From positions 5,074 through 69,073 of the forward strand of contig NZ_QPCG01000003.1 in assembly GCF_003351025.1 (NCBI RefSeq): DNA of 64,000 nt. The letters run 5' to 3'. A program made the translations under genes and the position numbers. The notes beneath the pieces were generated by a model. It ran no database searches. It worked only from the letters and a program-made list of their open reading frames with translations, and was not told where the DNA came from. Source of the DNA: Mucilaginibacter endophyticus (GTDB lineage: Bacteria > Bacteroidota > Bacteroidia > Sphingobacteriales > Sphingobacteriaceae). Position 1 is the stretch's first letter, and each line of letters opens with the position of its first letter. This document shows, one piece after another, positions 8,500 through 16,979 of the stretch.

Positions 8500-10074
8500 T
8501 TGGATAGTTTATATAATGGGGAATTTAGTTTTTCAAACAACACCTCAAAACAAGACTTTGAATTATTGACAAAGGCGCTGGATGCTTCCTTATCCGGCAT
8601 TATAATCACCGATAACAGGCAACCCGACAACCCTATAATTTATTGTAATAAAGCGTTCGAAGACATCACCGGTTACCATCGTTCAGAGATCATTGGCCAC
8701 AATTGCCGTTTTTTGCAAAAAGACGACCGCAATCAGAATGCCCGGCATGCCTTGCGTGATGCTATTGATAACGGCACCAATGCTGTAGTAGACATCCGAA
8801 ATTATAAAAAGGACGGAACGCTTTTCTGGAATGAATTATATATGTCACCGATCAAAGATGGGGACAACCAGGTTAATTACTTCATCGGCGTTCAAAACGA
8901 CATTTCACGCCGCAAAAAAGCCGAAGACGAGGTTAAGTCCAACCATGCTAAAATGGAACAGCGAATCCAAGAACGCACCAAAGACCTCCGCGAAAATGAG
9001 GAATATCTGGCCAGCATCGTGCAGACCGTTCGGGAGAGCCTGATCGTGCTTTCTCCTGATCTGAAAGTATTGAGTGTCAACGATCATTTCATCAATACAT
9101 TTAAAGTCACCCGTGAGGAAACTGAAGGCAAAAAACTCTACGACCTGGGTAACGGACAGTGGAATATACCTGAATTACAAGATTTGTTGGAGCAGATTTT
9201 GCCGACCAATAACCCGGTAACAGATTTTGAGGTTGCGCATGATTTCCCCCATATTGGTAAAAAGCTCATGCTGCTTAACGCCCACCGCATCGAACTGGAG
9301 GGTCAATTTAAGGACCGCATTCTGATCGCCATAGAAGATATTACCGACCGTCGGGCCATCGAGCAACGTAAAGATGATTTCCTGTCTATAGCCAGCCATG
9401 AACTTAAAACGCCATTGACAACAATCAAGGGCTATGTGCAAATCATTAACCGCCTTATTAAAAATTATGACGACGAAAAACTTCGGGAATCGGTTGGTAA
9501 AACGGGCTTGTATGTCGAACGCCTTAACAACCTGATCGGGGAACTGCTGGATGTTTCGCGCATTCAGTCCGGCATGATCGAGTTGCACAAAACGCCATTT
9601 GATTTTGATCGCATGATTCATGAAACCGTGGCAAATATCCAACAAGGCAGTGGGACCCATGAGATCATCTTAACTGGTCAGACAGGTGTCCAATTCAATG
9701 GTGATGAATCTCACATCACCCAAGTGGTGACTAATTTGCTGAGCAATGCCATTAAATACTCGCCAGATCATAAAAAAATTGGCGTACATCTCTCCGTGCT
9801 GAGCGGCTTTATCAAAGTCGCGGTGACCGACCACGGCGTTGGTATTGCCAAGGATGAACAAGCGAAGGTATTTGACCGCTTCTATCGCGTAAGGGACGTG
9901 CAGCAAAAATTTCCCGGGATGGGTATCGGGCTTTACATCTGTGCTTCGATTATCAGCAACCACAATGGCACACTATGGGTAGAAAGTGAACCCGGTAAAG
10001 GATCGACTTTTAGCTTTACCTTACCGCTGACTTCTAATCATGCAGATAAAAATGGAGGTGATGATGCCCGCTAA
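8500..10074 (+). CDS. LOV-domain (blue-light) sensor histidine kinase
   Basis: Residues about 20-140 form a LOV domain with all hallmark motifs: NPIIYCNKAFEDITGY, the photoactive-cysteine block GHNCRFLQ (Cys69), NYKKDGTLFWNEL and IGVQNDIS. The cysteine and the Asn/Asn/Gln residues that bind flavin in LOV photoreceptors are present, so blue-light sensing through FMN is expected. A coiled coil, a second PAS domain (about 165-285), HisKA with SIASHELKTP (His300) and HATPase_c (NAIKYSPD, DHGVGIA, FDRFYR, GMGIGLY) follow. The protein is soluble. The only usable start is TTG at 8500. Its stop overlaps the receiver gene, making a two-gene light-signalling unit. Confidence 0.92.
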   Translation: MDSLYNGEFSFSNNTSKQDFELLTKALDASLSGIIITDNRQPDNPIIYCNKAFEDITGYHRSEIIGHNCRFLQKDDRNQNARHALRDAIDNGTNAVVDIRNYKKDGTLFWNELYMSPIKDGDNQVNYFIGVQNDISRRKKAEDEVKSNHAKMEQRIQERTKDLRENEEYLASIVQTVRESLIVLSPDLKVLSVNDHFINTFKVTREETEGKKLYDLGNGQWNIPELQDLLEQILPTNNPVTDFEVAHDFPHIGKKLMLLNAHRIELEGQFKDRILIAIEDITDRRAIEQRKDDFLSIASHELKTPLTTIKGYVQIINRLIKNYDDEKLRESVGKTGLYVERLNNLIGELLDVSRIQSGMIELHKTPFDFDRMIHETVANIQQGSGTHEIILTGQTGVQFNGDESHITQVVTNLLSNAIKYSPDHKKIGVHLSVLSGFIKVAVTDHGVGIAKDEQAKVFDRFYRVRDVQQKFPGMGIGLYICASIISNHNGTLWVESEPGKGSTFSFTLPLTSNHADKNGGDDAR

Positions 10075-10429
10075 GATACTGATTTGTGATGACGATGAGG
10101 GCATATTAGACCTTGTTGAATTAGTGTTAAAAGAAGAAGGTTATGAAGTGATTCCTGAGATCAACAGTCTTAACGTCGCCAATCTCGTCGGCAGCGAACA
10201 TCCTGACCTGCTGGTACTCGACTTATGGATGCCGGTCCTGTCCGGGGACCAGGTACTGCGCAATCTAAGAAAAGACCCTACTACAAAAAATCTTCCGGTT
10301 ATGGTCATCTCTGCCAGCGGAGATGGGAAGACAATCGCTATGAATGCAGGGGCTAATGACTTTATACCTAAGCCATTTGACCTCGATCAGTTACTTGGAC
10401 GGGTGAAAGCGTTGCTGGAAGCGGCTTAA
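10064..10429 (+). CDS. Single-domain response regulator (receiver)
   Basis: The protein is a stand-alone CheY-like receiver. It has the acidic cluster ILICDDDE, the phospho-acceptor aspartate in LLVLDLWMP, the Ser/Thr position in VMVISASG and the lysine in FIPKPFDLDQLL. There is no output domain, so it probably passes phosphate on or acts by protein binding. A GGAGG ribosome site at 10054-10058 stands five bases before the ATG at 10064, which I take as the start (10061 and 10040 are alternatives). It overlaps the end of the LOV kinase gene by 11 bases, so it is its likely partner. A frameshifted relative lies at 38.4 kb. Confidence 0.92.
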   Translation: MPAKILICDDDEGILDLVELVLKEEGYEVIPEINSLNVANLVGSEHPDLLVLDLWMPVLSGDQVLRNLRKDPTTKNLPVMVISASGDGKTIAMNAGANDFIPKPFDLDQLLGRVKALLEAA

Positions 10430-11080
10430 AAACATCTCTGAATGATATAATAGGGTAATTTGAAGCAGGCAACTTGGATAAAAAATTCTTGTAGCTGGGT
10501 CCACGCATTACTAACGCATAGGAAAAAGGATTCCGCGACAAAATATGTCCGGGTGCTGTTGCCACTATATTTTGCAGGGTACGGAAAATTCTCTATCCAC
10601 TTTCAGGACAATTTTATGGATGGTCATGAATTCCCCCAATATCATTTAACAACCCTTGTGCAATGGGATCATCTGCACTATTCGGTGACTAATACCCATC
10701 GTGCGGCAATGTTATGATTACATGTATTCAGTACGCCTGGCTACGGTGACAGAGGTAATTAAAATATTATTCCTGCTGTACCAATCCACTGTTGATTGTT
10801 TATGACTTTTTTCTGCGAATTGTTAGTGGTCCACGATTCAAAAGCACTCAGCGTTGCTATATTAGATGCGGGCAGCACCAATGTGCCCGACCTGATGAGG
10901 TGTATATCAAAATACGTAATTCCGAAAAATTGACATTCACACTGCAAATTTTTCATAAAAACTGAAATTTTTTCAGTGAATATGCTCATTAAAGCTCATG
11001 GCACAGTGCTTGATTGTGTCCAATCAGTTTAATTAACATTATAAGTTTCAAATCATTAATCTACTAAGGAGGAAAGACCT
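10430..11080. other. Long spacer upstream of hsp20
   Basis: No convincing gene on either strand; the short frames here have no family-like sequence. A small palindrome ACTGAAA-TTT-TTTCAGT lies near 10960-10980. A strong ribosome site AAGGAGG (11066-11072) precedes the hsp20 ATG. Confidence 0.5.
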
Positions 11081-11521
11081 ATGACATTGGTTAAATTTAA
11101 TCCCACTAAAAACAACGGTTCATTAATTCCCGGTTTTAACGACGTATTTGATTCCGTATTCAATGACACTTTTTTTAATGACCGACTGACCAGCCGTGTA
11201 CCTGCTGCTAACATTAGTGAAACTGAAGATCATTATCACGTAGAACTGGCTGCCCCGGGTCTGAAAAAGGAAGAGTTCAAATTGAACCTTGACCGTAATG
11301 TGCTAAACGTGGCTGTGGAACGAAGAAACGAACACAATGATGCTGCGAAGAATTACAGCAAGCGTGAGTACAGCTACAATTCCTGGGTTCGCTCTTTCAC
11401 CCTGCCCGAAAGCGCGAATGCGGAAAGCATCGAAGCGTCTTATACGGACGGGGTGCTGAAAATTGATATTGCGAAGCGCGAGGAAGCAAAAATCGTTCGT
11501 CGCCAGATCGAGATCAAGTAA
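11081..11521 (+). CDS. Hsp20/alpha-crystallin small heat-shock protein
   Basis: The 146-aa protein has an alpha-crystallin domain (about 40-140): VPAANISETEDHYHVELAAP, GLKKEEFKLNLDRNVLNV and the conserved SFTLPESANAESIEASYTDG followed by VLKIDIAKR. These are the standard blocks of bacterial small heat-shock chaperones, which hold unfolded proteins in oligomers without using ATP. The N-terminal arm contains FNDVFDSVFNDTFF, typical for this group. A perfect AAGGAGG ribosome site gives strong translation. A terminator follows at 11544. No CIRCE or other known heat-shock operator was seen upstream. Confidence 0.95.
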   Translation: MTLVKFNPTKNNGSLIPGFNDVFDSVFNDTFFNDRLTSRVPAANISETEDHYHVELAAPGLKKEEFKLNLDRNVLNVAVERRNEHNDAAKNYSKREYSYNSWVRSFTLPESANAESIEASYTDGVLKIDIAKREEAKIVRRQIEIK

Positions 11522-11543
11522 CCAGTATTGATGCAAATAATAC

Positions 11544-11570
11544 GGCCCCGGTTTGGGGCCTAACTTATTT
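11544..11570 (+). terminator. Rho-independent terminator after hsp20
   Basis: GGCCCC, loop GGTTT and GGGGCC form a six-pair stem, followed by TAACTTATTT. It sits 23 bases after the hsp20 stop and just before the next start codon. Confidence 0.7.
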
Positions 11571-11573
11571 ACC

Positions 11574-11867
11574 ATGGAATCACCATTTTACTTATTGATC
11601 AGCCTTAAAACACCCGGAAGCTATGAGCCTTTTGGTGAATTCGACTTGGGACATGATCGGGAATTAGCTTATGCTTTGTTTGACAGTCTGGATGGAAACC
11701 CGGAAATAGACGATCTCTGCCATTTTCATGTAGACCTCATTGAAACCGTGGACACCCTGCCTGAAAAAATTCGCAGTAAATGCTGCAGGCTGGACGAATT
11801 AGGGGTAAATGCGGAACGGGTGGCTTTGGAAATATTCAGACAAAAAAACTTAAGGGGAGAAACATGA
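11574..11867 (+). CDS. Hypothetical protein (97 aa)
   Basis: The protein starts MESPFYLLISLKTPGSYEPF and continues with GEFDLGHDRELAYALFDSLD; a helix rich in Lys/Arg and Cys (KIRSKCCRLDELG) ends it. It is soluble with no signal peptide. I do not recognise a named family. The ATG at 11574 is preferred because the earlier in-frame ATG lies on the hsp20 terminator. The last bases overlap the next tiny gene by an ATGA, which suggests translational coupling. Confidence 0.65.
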   Translation: MESPFYLLISLKTPGSYEPFGEFDLGHDRELAYALFDSLDGNPEIDDLCHFHVDLIETVDTLPEKIRSKCCRLDELGVNAERVALEIFRQKNLRGET

Positions 11868-11950
11868 TCACAAAAACATTATTAACCCTACTCCTTTTCG
11901 CGGCAGTAATCATATTGTTCCGAAAAAATGACGACGATTTGGCTTGGTAA
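11864..11950 (+). CDS. Tiny single-span membrane peptide (28 aa)
   Basis: MITKTLLTLLLFAAVIILF followed by RKNDDDLAW and a stop. The first 19 residues form one hydrophobic helix and the tail is charged. The start ATG overlaps the stop of the 97-aa gene (ATGA), and AAGGGGA upstream can serve as ribosome site. The arrangement supports a real small membrane protein, but size alone makes this uncertain. Confidence 0.45.
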   Translation: MITKTLLTLLLFAAVIILFRKNDDDLAW

Positions 11951-12075
11951 CCGGGAGTGGTTGCAAATATCCTGACACTATGAGATGTTTCGGCTGCTCA
12001 GATTATAGTCAGAATTGCCTAATTATTAAGTAAATGTTTATTAATTTTGTATAATTATACTAAATCACTGTAATT

Positions 12076-12294
12076 ATGGAAAAATTGGTAATATTCAGAA
12101 TGTTCTTATATTTTCCTCTCGCCGGCGTTTTGGTGCCTGACACCATGGTTGTATTATCAGGTACCTCCCAAAGTATTCCGATTACGCACCTGTCAGTCGA
12201 ATTGGTGCTGATCACATTGATTTTACTATGCAGTGCCATAATATACTACAAAAAAAGGAATGGAAATTCATCTAATGAAACCTCGTTTTCCTGA
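12076..12294 (+). CDS. Hypothetical small membrane protein (72 aa)
   Basis: The product has two hydrophobic segments (about 6-27 and 41-58) and a charged C-terminus YYKKRNGNSSNETSFS. No family recognised. The frame is short and there is no clear ribosome site, so it could be a chance frame; the clear membrane-like pattern with basic residues right after the second helix favours a gene. Confidence 0.4.
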   Translation: MEKLVIFRMFLYFPLAGVLVPDTMVVLSGTSQSIPITHLSVELVLITLILLCSAIIYYKKRNGNSSNETSFS

Positions 12295-12404
12295 GGAGAA
12301 CCTCAAAAGTAGTTAGAGCGAAATATGAGTTCGCTTATCACATTGATAACCAGGATTGCCCTCTTTGCGATAAGTGCTTTAACGATTTTCGCTATCCCCC
12401 CTTC

Positions 12405-12792
12405 CTACTCCGCACTATTCTTCAGCTTATCAAGCTGATCTTGATTGCGGGCACCTTCGATAACCTCCTGGGATGATTGCTGGCCATACTTCAAAGCGGG
12501 ATTTTGCGGTTCCGCATTAACCTCACCGTTGGTTTCCGTTTGAACACTTTCGGGATCTGGTTCCCCAATATCATCTCCCACCCGTATTTCGCGCAGGTCA
12601 TCCGGGTCGTTTATATGGTCGGGATATATGTATCATCATCTGTTATGCCGCCTCACTTTGTAACTGTTCAGGCGATAGGTTGGTTGTACCACCTAATTGA
12701 TCTTCACGGTAATTGGCATTACCCCGGGTACCCGGAGGCTGATTGCCGTTTTCTGTTGAATCATTTTCGCTATTTATACATAAGCGTGTCAT
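12405..12792 (-). pseudogene. Frameshifted hydrophilic acidic protein
   Basis: A minus-strand frame from the ATG at 12792 gives MTRLCINSENDSTENGNQ and later GGTTNLSPEQLQSEAA before a stop at 12643. In other frames the sequence continues as ITDDDTYIP and then DPDDLREIRVGDDIGEPDPE, QNPALKYGQQSSQ and LDKLKNSAE to a stop at 12405. Joined, they read as one acidic protein of the type common in Sphingobacteriaceae, with a DLREIRVGDDIGEP-like core. Two single-base indels between about 12600 and 12650 would explain it. I know no function for this type. Confidence 0.55.
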
Positions 12793-12865
12793 CCATTTTA
12801 AATGATATTGTTTGTAGGGATGCCGGTAATGATAAAGCCGGTGTTTGCTTACGCCGCATGGTGGG

Positions 12866-13027
12866 TCAACCGGCGCTAAAGTTATCCTGCAAATCATCCG
12901 CTGCGTATGTAGCAGTAGTTCCGTTGTCAAGTTTAACGGTGACCTTTTCTCCTATCGCGTCAATTACCTCGCCGTGCCCTTCAGGGGTAATTACCCGTTG
13001 ACCTTTTAAAAATTGTCGTTCATTCAT
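12866..13027 (-). CDS. Small conserved protein (53 aa), SH3/KOW-like
   Basis: The protein starts MNERQFLKGQRVITPEGHGE and continues with VIDAIGEKVTVKLDNGTTAT, then YAADDLQDNF. The pattern 'G-x-x-V-x-T-P-x-G-x-G-x-V' with alternating beta residues and a closing 'V-x-L-D-N-G' is that of a small beta-barrel as in KOW/SH3-like domains. Function unknown. It precedes the frameshifted gene on the same strand, with 73 bases between. Confidence 0.65.
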   Translation of the reverse strand: MNERQFLKGQRVITPEGHGEVIDAIGEKVTVKLDNGTTATYAADDLQDNFSAG

Positions 13028-13164
13028 CTTATTAATTTTAATAGTCCTGGCGTATCATCGTCTAACCACCGTACAGATAAATATCACCATCAAAACGATG
13101 TGATACATGGTCAAATAAAAACGTTGCCGGTCGTCAAAACAGATCATGCAATTTTGGCATTTCA

Positions 13165-13617
13165 TTATTCTTTAAGCGACAAAACATATTTAACCATCTC
13201 TTCAGCATCGTTTACTGATACTGAAGGGTGGGGTGTCATCGCTACATCGCCCCAGTGCCCACTACCTCCGGAAATCACCTTTTTAGCCAGCATCGTAATA
13301 TTTGCCTGCGATGGAGGATATTTGGAAGCCACATCCTTAAAAGCAGGCCCTACCAGTTTTGAATCTGTGCGGTGGCAGGTATTACAGTCGGATGAGGCCA
13401 TAAGATTTTTGCCGATTTCTGAGCCTGCCTCACCGCCGGTGGGTTCGGTGCCGATTTTCATCATATTCGTATCAGCGTCAGAATTTCTGGCTTTTGCTGT
13501 AACGCTAACTGATTTGGAACTATCGCTGCCTCCCTGGTTGTTATCCTTATCGGAAGAGTTACCCGAACAGCCGACTGTCAAAGCCAGCGGCAGCAAAATA
13601 AAATATATTGTTTTCAT
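13165..13617 (-). CDS. Cytochrome c lipoprotein (class I)
   Basis: The N-terminus MKTIYFILLPLALTVGCSG is a lipoprotein signal with a lipobox cysteine, so the protein should be exported and anchored in a membrane. A low-complexity Ser/Asp/Gly linker (residues about 20-70) follows. The C-terminal domain carries one heme site CNTCH near residue 97 and a likely axial methionine in WGDVAMTPHPSVS, as in cytochrome c551/c552-type electron carriers. The last segment DAEEMVKYVLSLKE is the usual closing helix. No partner oxidoreductase is adjacent; the role is electron transfer in the periplasm, partner unknown. Confidence 0.88.
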   Translation of the reverse strand: MKTIYFILLPLALTVGCSGNSSDKDNNQGGSDSSKSVSVTAKARNSDADTNMMKIGTEPTGGEAGSEIGKNLMASSDCNTCHRTDSKLVGPAFKDVASKYPPSQANITMLAKKVISGGSGHWGDVAMTPHPSVSVNDAEEMVKYVLSLKE

Positions 13618-13623
13618 AAGCAT

Positions 13624-14303
13624 AATGGGTTGATATCGGAAATGCTTTGTTCTTTCTTAAACTACATATGCTGCAAAACAAAGTTTAAGAAAACTAACGT
13701 TCAGGTAGTTAACACGCCCCGGCTAAGTATTTACCACTTAAAGAAATATTAATTTCTCAAAACGGCAGAATTATCCGCCCTGTTTTTGTAAGGCATTACC
13801 TGGAATTCAATAATCAACTTTAAGCGAATTGAAATCTTACCAGCTGTATCAATTATTTTATCAACGTATACTAGGTAAGGGTAGATATTGCGGATGCTTG
13901 ATAAAGGTTTCACACGCCCAGCTGACCAATTGAAATACGTTAGTGGAATTAAATTTTAAATACAGTTCTAAGTAAACAAAATGGTAAGAGTGTGACGGAA
14001 TTTGACGAACTCTCTTCTTGAACGCGTTGGTCTTCCGTTTCGCAATATCCAGGCCATGTAACTAAAGCACTTATAAATCCAAAAATCTGTTAGTGGGTAA
14101 AATACCTATAATGAAGGTGTAAACTACCCAACTTTAACATAAAATCCAAGGAACTTAATTAAAAAAACACTGAAAATCAAATAATTAAATAAAAAATTAA
14201 ATTATCAAACCTGAATGCTCTTAGCTATCAATCTTTTGCAAAAAAACTGCTCCGCATTACTCGTGTTACTTAACTAAGATAACCAACATTAGCTTATTAA
14301 TAT
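13624..14303. other. AT-rich spacer before the glycan locus
   Basis: About 680 bases without a supportable gene. It is strongly AT-rich near its 3' end (runs of A and T at 14150-14230), fitting a promoter region for the carbamoyltransferase operon, but I could not place a promoter with confidence. Confidence 0.5.
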
Positions 14304-16118
14304 ATGTATACATTAGGGATAAATGCAGTTTTTCATGATTCCGCGGCTTGTTTGGTCAAAGACGGGAAACTTATCGCTGCGGCAGAAGAAGAAAGGTTTA
14401 CGCACTTTAAGCATGGCAAACGACCGGTGCCTTTCTCCACCTGGGAACTGCCTTTTCATGCTATTGATTATTGCCTGAAATTGGCTGATATCCATATCAA
14501 CGATATTGATCATGTCGCTTATTCGTTTGATCCATATGTGCTCATAGGCGAGCAATATCGTGGCAAGCCAACCATTGAGATTCCGTTCGAGAATAATGGG
14601 GATAAAAATAGCGGGTGGAACAATGTATGGGATCCACTGTTTTTATCGTCGATAATTAACGCCCGGGCACAATTGAATGATGGTTACCCACACCATTTGC
14701 AAAAAAACTTTATAGGCGCCAACATCCAGCCGGGTCAATGGCATTATGTGGAGCACCACGTAGCACATGCGGCAAGCGCTTTCAACTGTTCGCCCTTTAA
14801 TGAAGCTGCAGTAATGACCGTTGATGGCCGGGGAGAACTGGCTACCACAACATATAATTACGGCAAGGGCCAGCAATTAACCCGCCTGGGGCAGGTGAAT
14901 ATGCCGCATTCCCTCGGCCTGCTGTATGAACAGGTAACTACGCACTTAGGCTTTCTTCACTCATCGGATGAGTATAAAGTAATGGCCCTTGCATCCTATG
15001 GTCATACTGATTTTGTGAAGGATTTTCGCGAAATGATTAATTTAGGAGCTAACGGCCAGTATACGATAACCAATCAAAATTTTGTGGAGCGGTTTGGTCC
15101 GCGGCGATTGCGCCACCAGGAATTTACAGCGCACCATTTTAATATCGCCCATTCATTACAGTTAGCGTTGGAAGAAACATTATTGGATATAACTAACTGG
15201 CTGCAAAAGGAAACCGCCTCTGCAAACCTGTGTATGGCAGGTGGTGTAGCCCTAAACTGTGTGGCCAATGCAAGGATCAGGGACGCTAAAGCGTTCGATA
15301 ATATCTGGGTACAGCCGGCATCAGGCGATGACGGTACCGCTTTAGGTGCCGCCTTGTGGGTTGACGCCCAACAACGCAAAAGCAATGAGCGCGAATTTGT
15401 GATGCACCACGCTTACTGGGGCCCGGAATACAGCGACAACGAGATTGAAAAATTTATGAAGTGGTGCAAGATACCCTACCGCCGTATGGAAAACGTTGCC
15501 GAAGAAGCCGCGGAAGCATTGGCGCAGGATAAAATCATCGGCTGGTACCAAAACCGAATGGAATTCGGGCCCAGGGCCCTGGGCAGCCGCTCCATACTGG
15601 CCTCCCCTATCAACCCCGAAATGCAGGCACGCCTGAACGAAGTAAAAGACCGTGAAGATTTTCGACCGGTGGCTCCGGTAATACTTGAAGAAGAAGCTGA
15701 GAACTGGTTTGAAGGCGCGAACTATTCGCCGTTTATGTTATTTGTATACGATGTAAAAGCCGATAAGGCCGACCGCATCCCTGCCGTGCGCCATACTGAT
15801 GGAACATCCCGCATACAAACCGTTAACGAGCAGCAAAATAAGAAATATTACGACCTGCTGAAGGCATTCCACCGCAAAACGGGAGTTCCGGTGCTCATCA
15901 ATACATCGTTCAATACCCTTGGCAAACCGATAGTTTGTACCCCGAGGGATGCTATAGAATGTTTTTGGAGCTCACCTTTTGATGCCCTGATCATTGGTTC
16001 ATTTATAATCGAAAAAAATGCAGATATCCGTAGTAATACCAACGTACAAAAGGCCGCAGTTACTGAAGAATTGCATGACAGCGTTGCAATCGCAATTGCT
16101 GAGCAAGCAGGAGTTTGA
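14304..16118 (+). CDS. NodU/CmcH-type carbamoyltransferase
   Basis: The N-terminal half is the Kae1-like ASKHA domain: GINAVFHDSAACLVKDGKL, AAAEEERFTHFKHGKRP, the metal-binding EHHVAHAASAF and TVDGRGELAT. The C-terminal half has MAGGVALNCVANARI, GDDGTALGAALW and FGPRALGSRSILASP, all typical of carbamoyltransferases that move a carbamoyl group from carbamoyl phosphate via carbamoyl-AMP to a hydroxyl of a sugar or antibiotic. Family members usually end near the FIIEK motif seen here; the last 34 residues read across the start of the next gene (101-base overlap). First gene of a plus-strand operon with GT2 and GT9, so a glycan is the likely acceptor. Confidence 0.93.
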   Translation: MYTLGINAVFHDSAACLVKDGKLIAAAEEERFTHFKHGKRPVPFSTWELPFHAIDYCLKLADIHINDIDHVAYSFDPYVLIGEQYRGKPTIEIPFENNGDKNSGWNNVWDPLFLSSIINARAQLNDGYPHHLQKNFIGANIQPGQWHYVEHHVAHAASAFNCSPFNEAAVMTVDGRGELATTTYNYGKGQQLTRLGQVNMPHSLGLLYEQVTTHLGFLHSSDEYKVMALASYGHTDFVKDFREMINLGANGQYTITNQNFVERFGPRRLRHQEFTAHHFNIAHSLQLALEETLLDITNWLQKETASANLCMAGGVALNCVANARIRDAKAFDNIWVQPASGDDGTALGAALWVDAQQRKSNEREFVMHHAYWGPEYSDNEIEKFMKWCKIPYRRMENVAEEAAEALAQDKIIGWYQNRMEFGPRALGSRSILASPINPEMQARLNEVKDREDFRPVAPVILEEEAENWFEGANYSPFMLFVYDVKADKADRIPAVRHTDGTSRIQTVNEQQNKKYYDLLKAFHRKTGVPVLINTSFNTLGKPIVCTPRDAIECFWSSPFDALIIGSFIIEKNADIRSNTNVQKAAVTEELHDSVAIAIAEQAGV

Positions 16119-16977
16119 GGTGATTGTTGTGAGCGACGGACCCGACAAGGAGACTGAAGCTGTGGTTAACGAATTTAAAGCGATTTTAAATATGCGCTAT
16201 TTTCAACTGCCGCAAAAAAAAGGACCAGCCGCCGCCCGTAATCTTGGCTGGTTGAACGCCAAAGCGCCTGTAGTTGCTTTTACGGATGATGATTGCGAAC
16301 CCGATCATCTTTGGCTTATAGCCATACTTGCAGAGGCCGAACCGGATAAAGCGCAAGCGTTTACAGGCCGTGTTATTGTGCCGTGCGGTCAACGCCCTAC
16401 GGATTACGAGTTGAATACAGCAGGCCTCGAAACCGCCGATTTTGTTACGGCCAATTGCGCCTGTACCAAACCGGCCCTATACATCGCCGGCGGCTTTGAC
16501 GAACGCTTCAGCATGGCCTGGCGCGAAGACAGCGACCTGGAGTTTAAGCTGATATCGCACAATATATCGGTACAGCGCATTGAAGAAGCCGTTGTAGTAC
16601 ACCCGGTACGCGAAGCACGTTGGGGCATTAGCTTAAAAGAGCAAAAGAAAACGCTTTTTAATGCCTTGCTCTACCAAAAATTTCCTGATCTATATCGCGA
16701 TAAGATCCAGGCGCAACCACCTGTTTTGTACTATTTAATAATCTTCTGTTTTATATTTTTGATAGCCGGCCTGCTTTGGGACAATCTGTTGCTCGTGTCA
16801 GCCGGGGGCATTGGCTGGCTATTACTTACCGCTTATTTTATTACCAAGCGTTTATACCTCACTAGTCGCTCGGGCAGGCATATTTCTGAAATGATCATCA
16901 CTTCTATGCTGATACCGTTTTACTCCATTTACTGGCAATGGTACGGCGCGTTTAAATACCGCGTTTTATTTATCTGA
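16018..16977 (+). CDS. Glycosyltransferase family 2 with C-terminal membrane segments
   Basis: The start MQISVVIPTYKRPQLLKNCM is the standard GT-A opening; AARNLGWLNAKAPVVAFTDDD with DDDCEPD supplies the DXD metal/nucleotide-sugar site, and GGFDERFSMAWREDSDLEFK carries the ED-type catalytic region. Hydrophobic stretches near residues 235-285 and again near the C-terminus suggest membrane association. The enzyme would transfer a sugar from a nucleotide sugar. The start lies 101 bases inside the carbamoyltransferase frame, right after an A7 run; the next GT9 gene starts two bases after its stop. Confidence 0.9.
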   Translation: MQISVVIPTYKRPQLLKNCMTALQSQLLSKQEFEVIVVSDGPDKETEAVVNEFKAILNMRYFQLPQKKGPAAARNLGWLNAKAPVVAFTDDDCEPDHLWLIAILAEAEPDKAQAFTGRVIVPCGQRPTDYELNTAGLETADFVTANCACTKPALYIAGGFDERFSMAWREDSDLEFKLISHNISVQRIEEAVVVHPVREARWGISLKEQKKTLFNALLYQKFPDLYRDKIQAQPPVLYYLIIFCFIFLIAGLLWDNLLLVSAGGIGWLLLTAYFITKRLYLTSRSGRHISEMIITSMLIPFYSIYWQWYGAFKYRVLFI

Positions 16978-16979
16978 AC

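Noticed and set aside
10460..10717. 85-aa frame before hsp20
   Set aside because: Composition is random-like, no ribosome site, no family resemblance.
10950..11080. Bacteroidota-type promoter for hsp20 (TTG ... TAAGTTTC)
   Set aside because: The spacing between the two boxes is about 25 bases, longer than usual, so I do not call it.
12325..12438. 37-aa hydrophobic plus-strand frame
   Set aside because: Overlaps the better supported minus-strand remnant and has no ribosome site.
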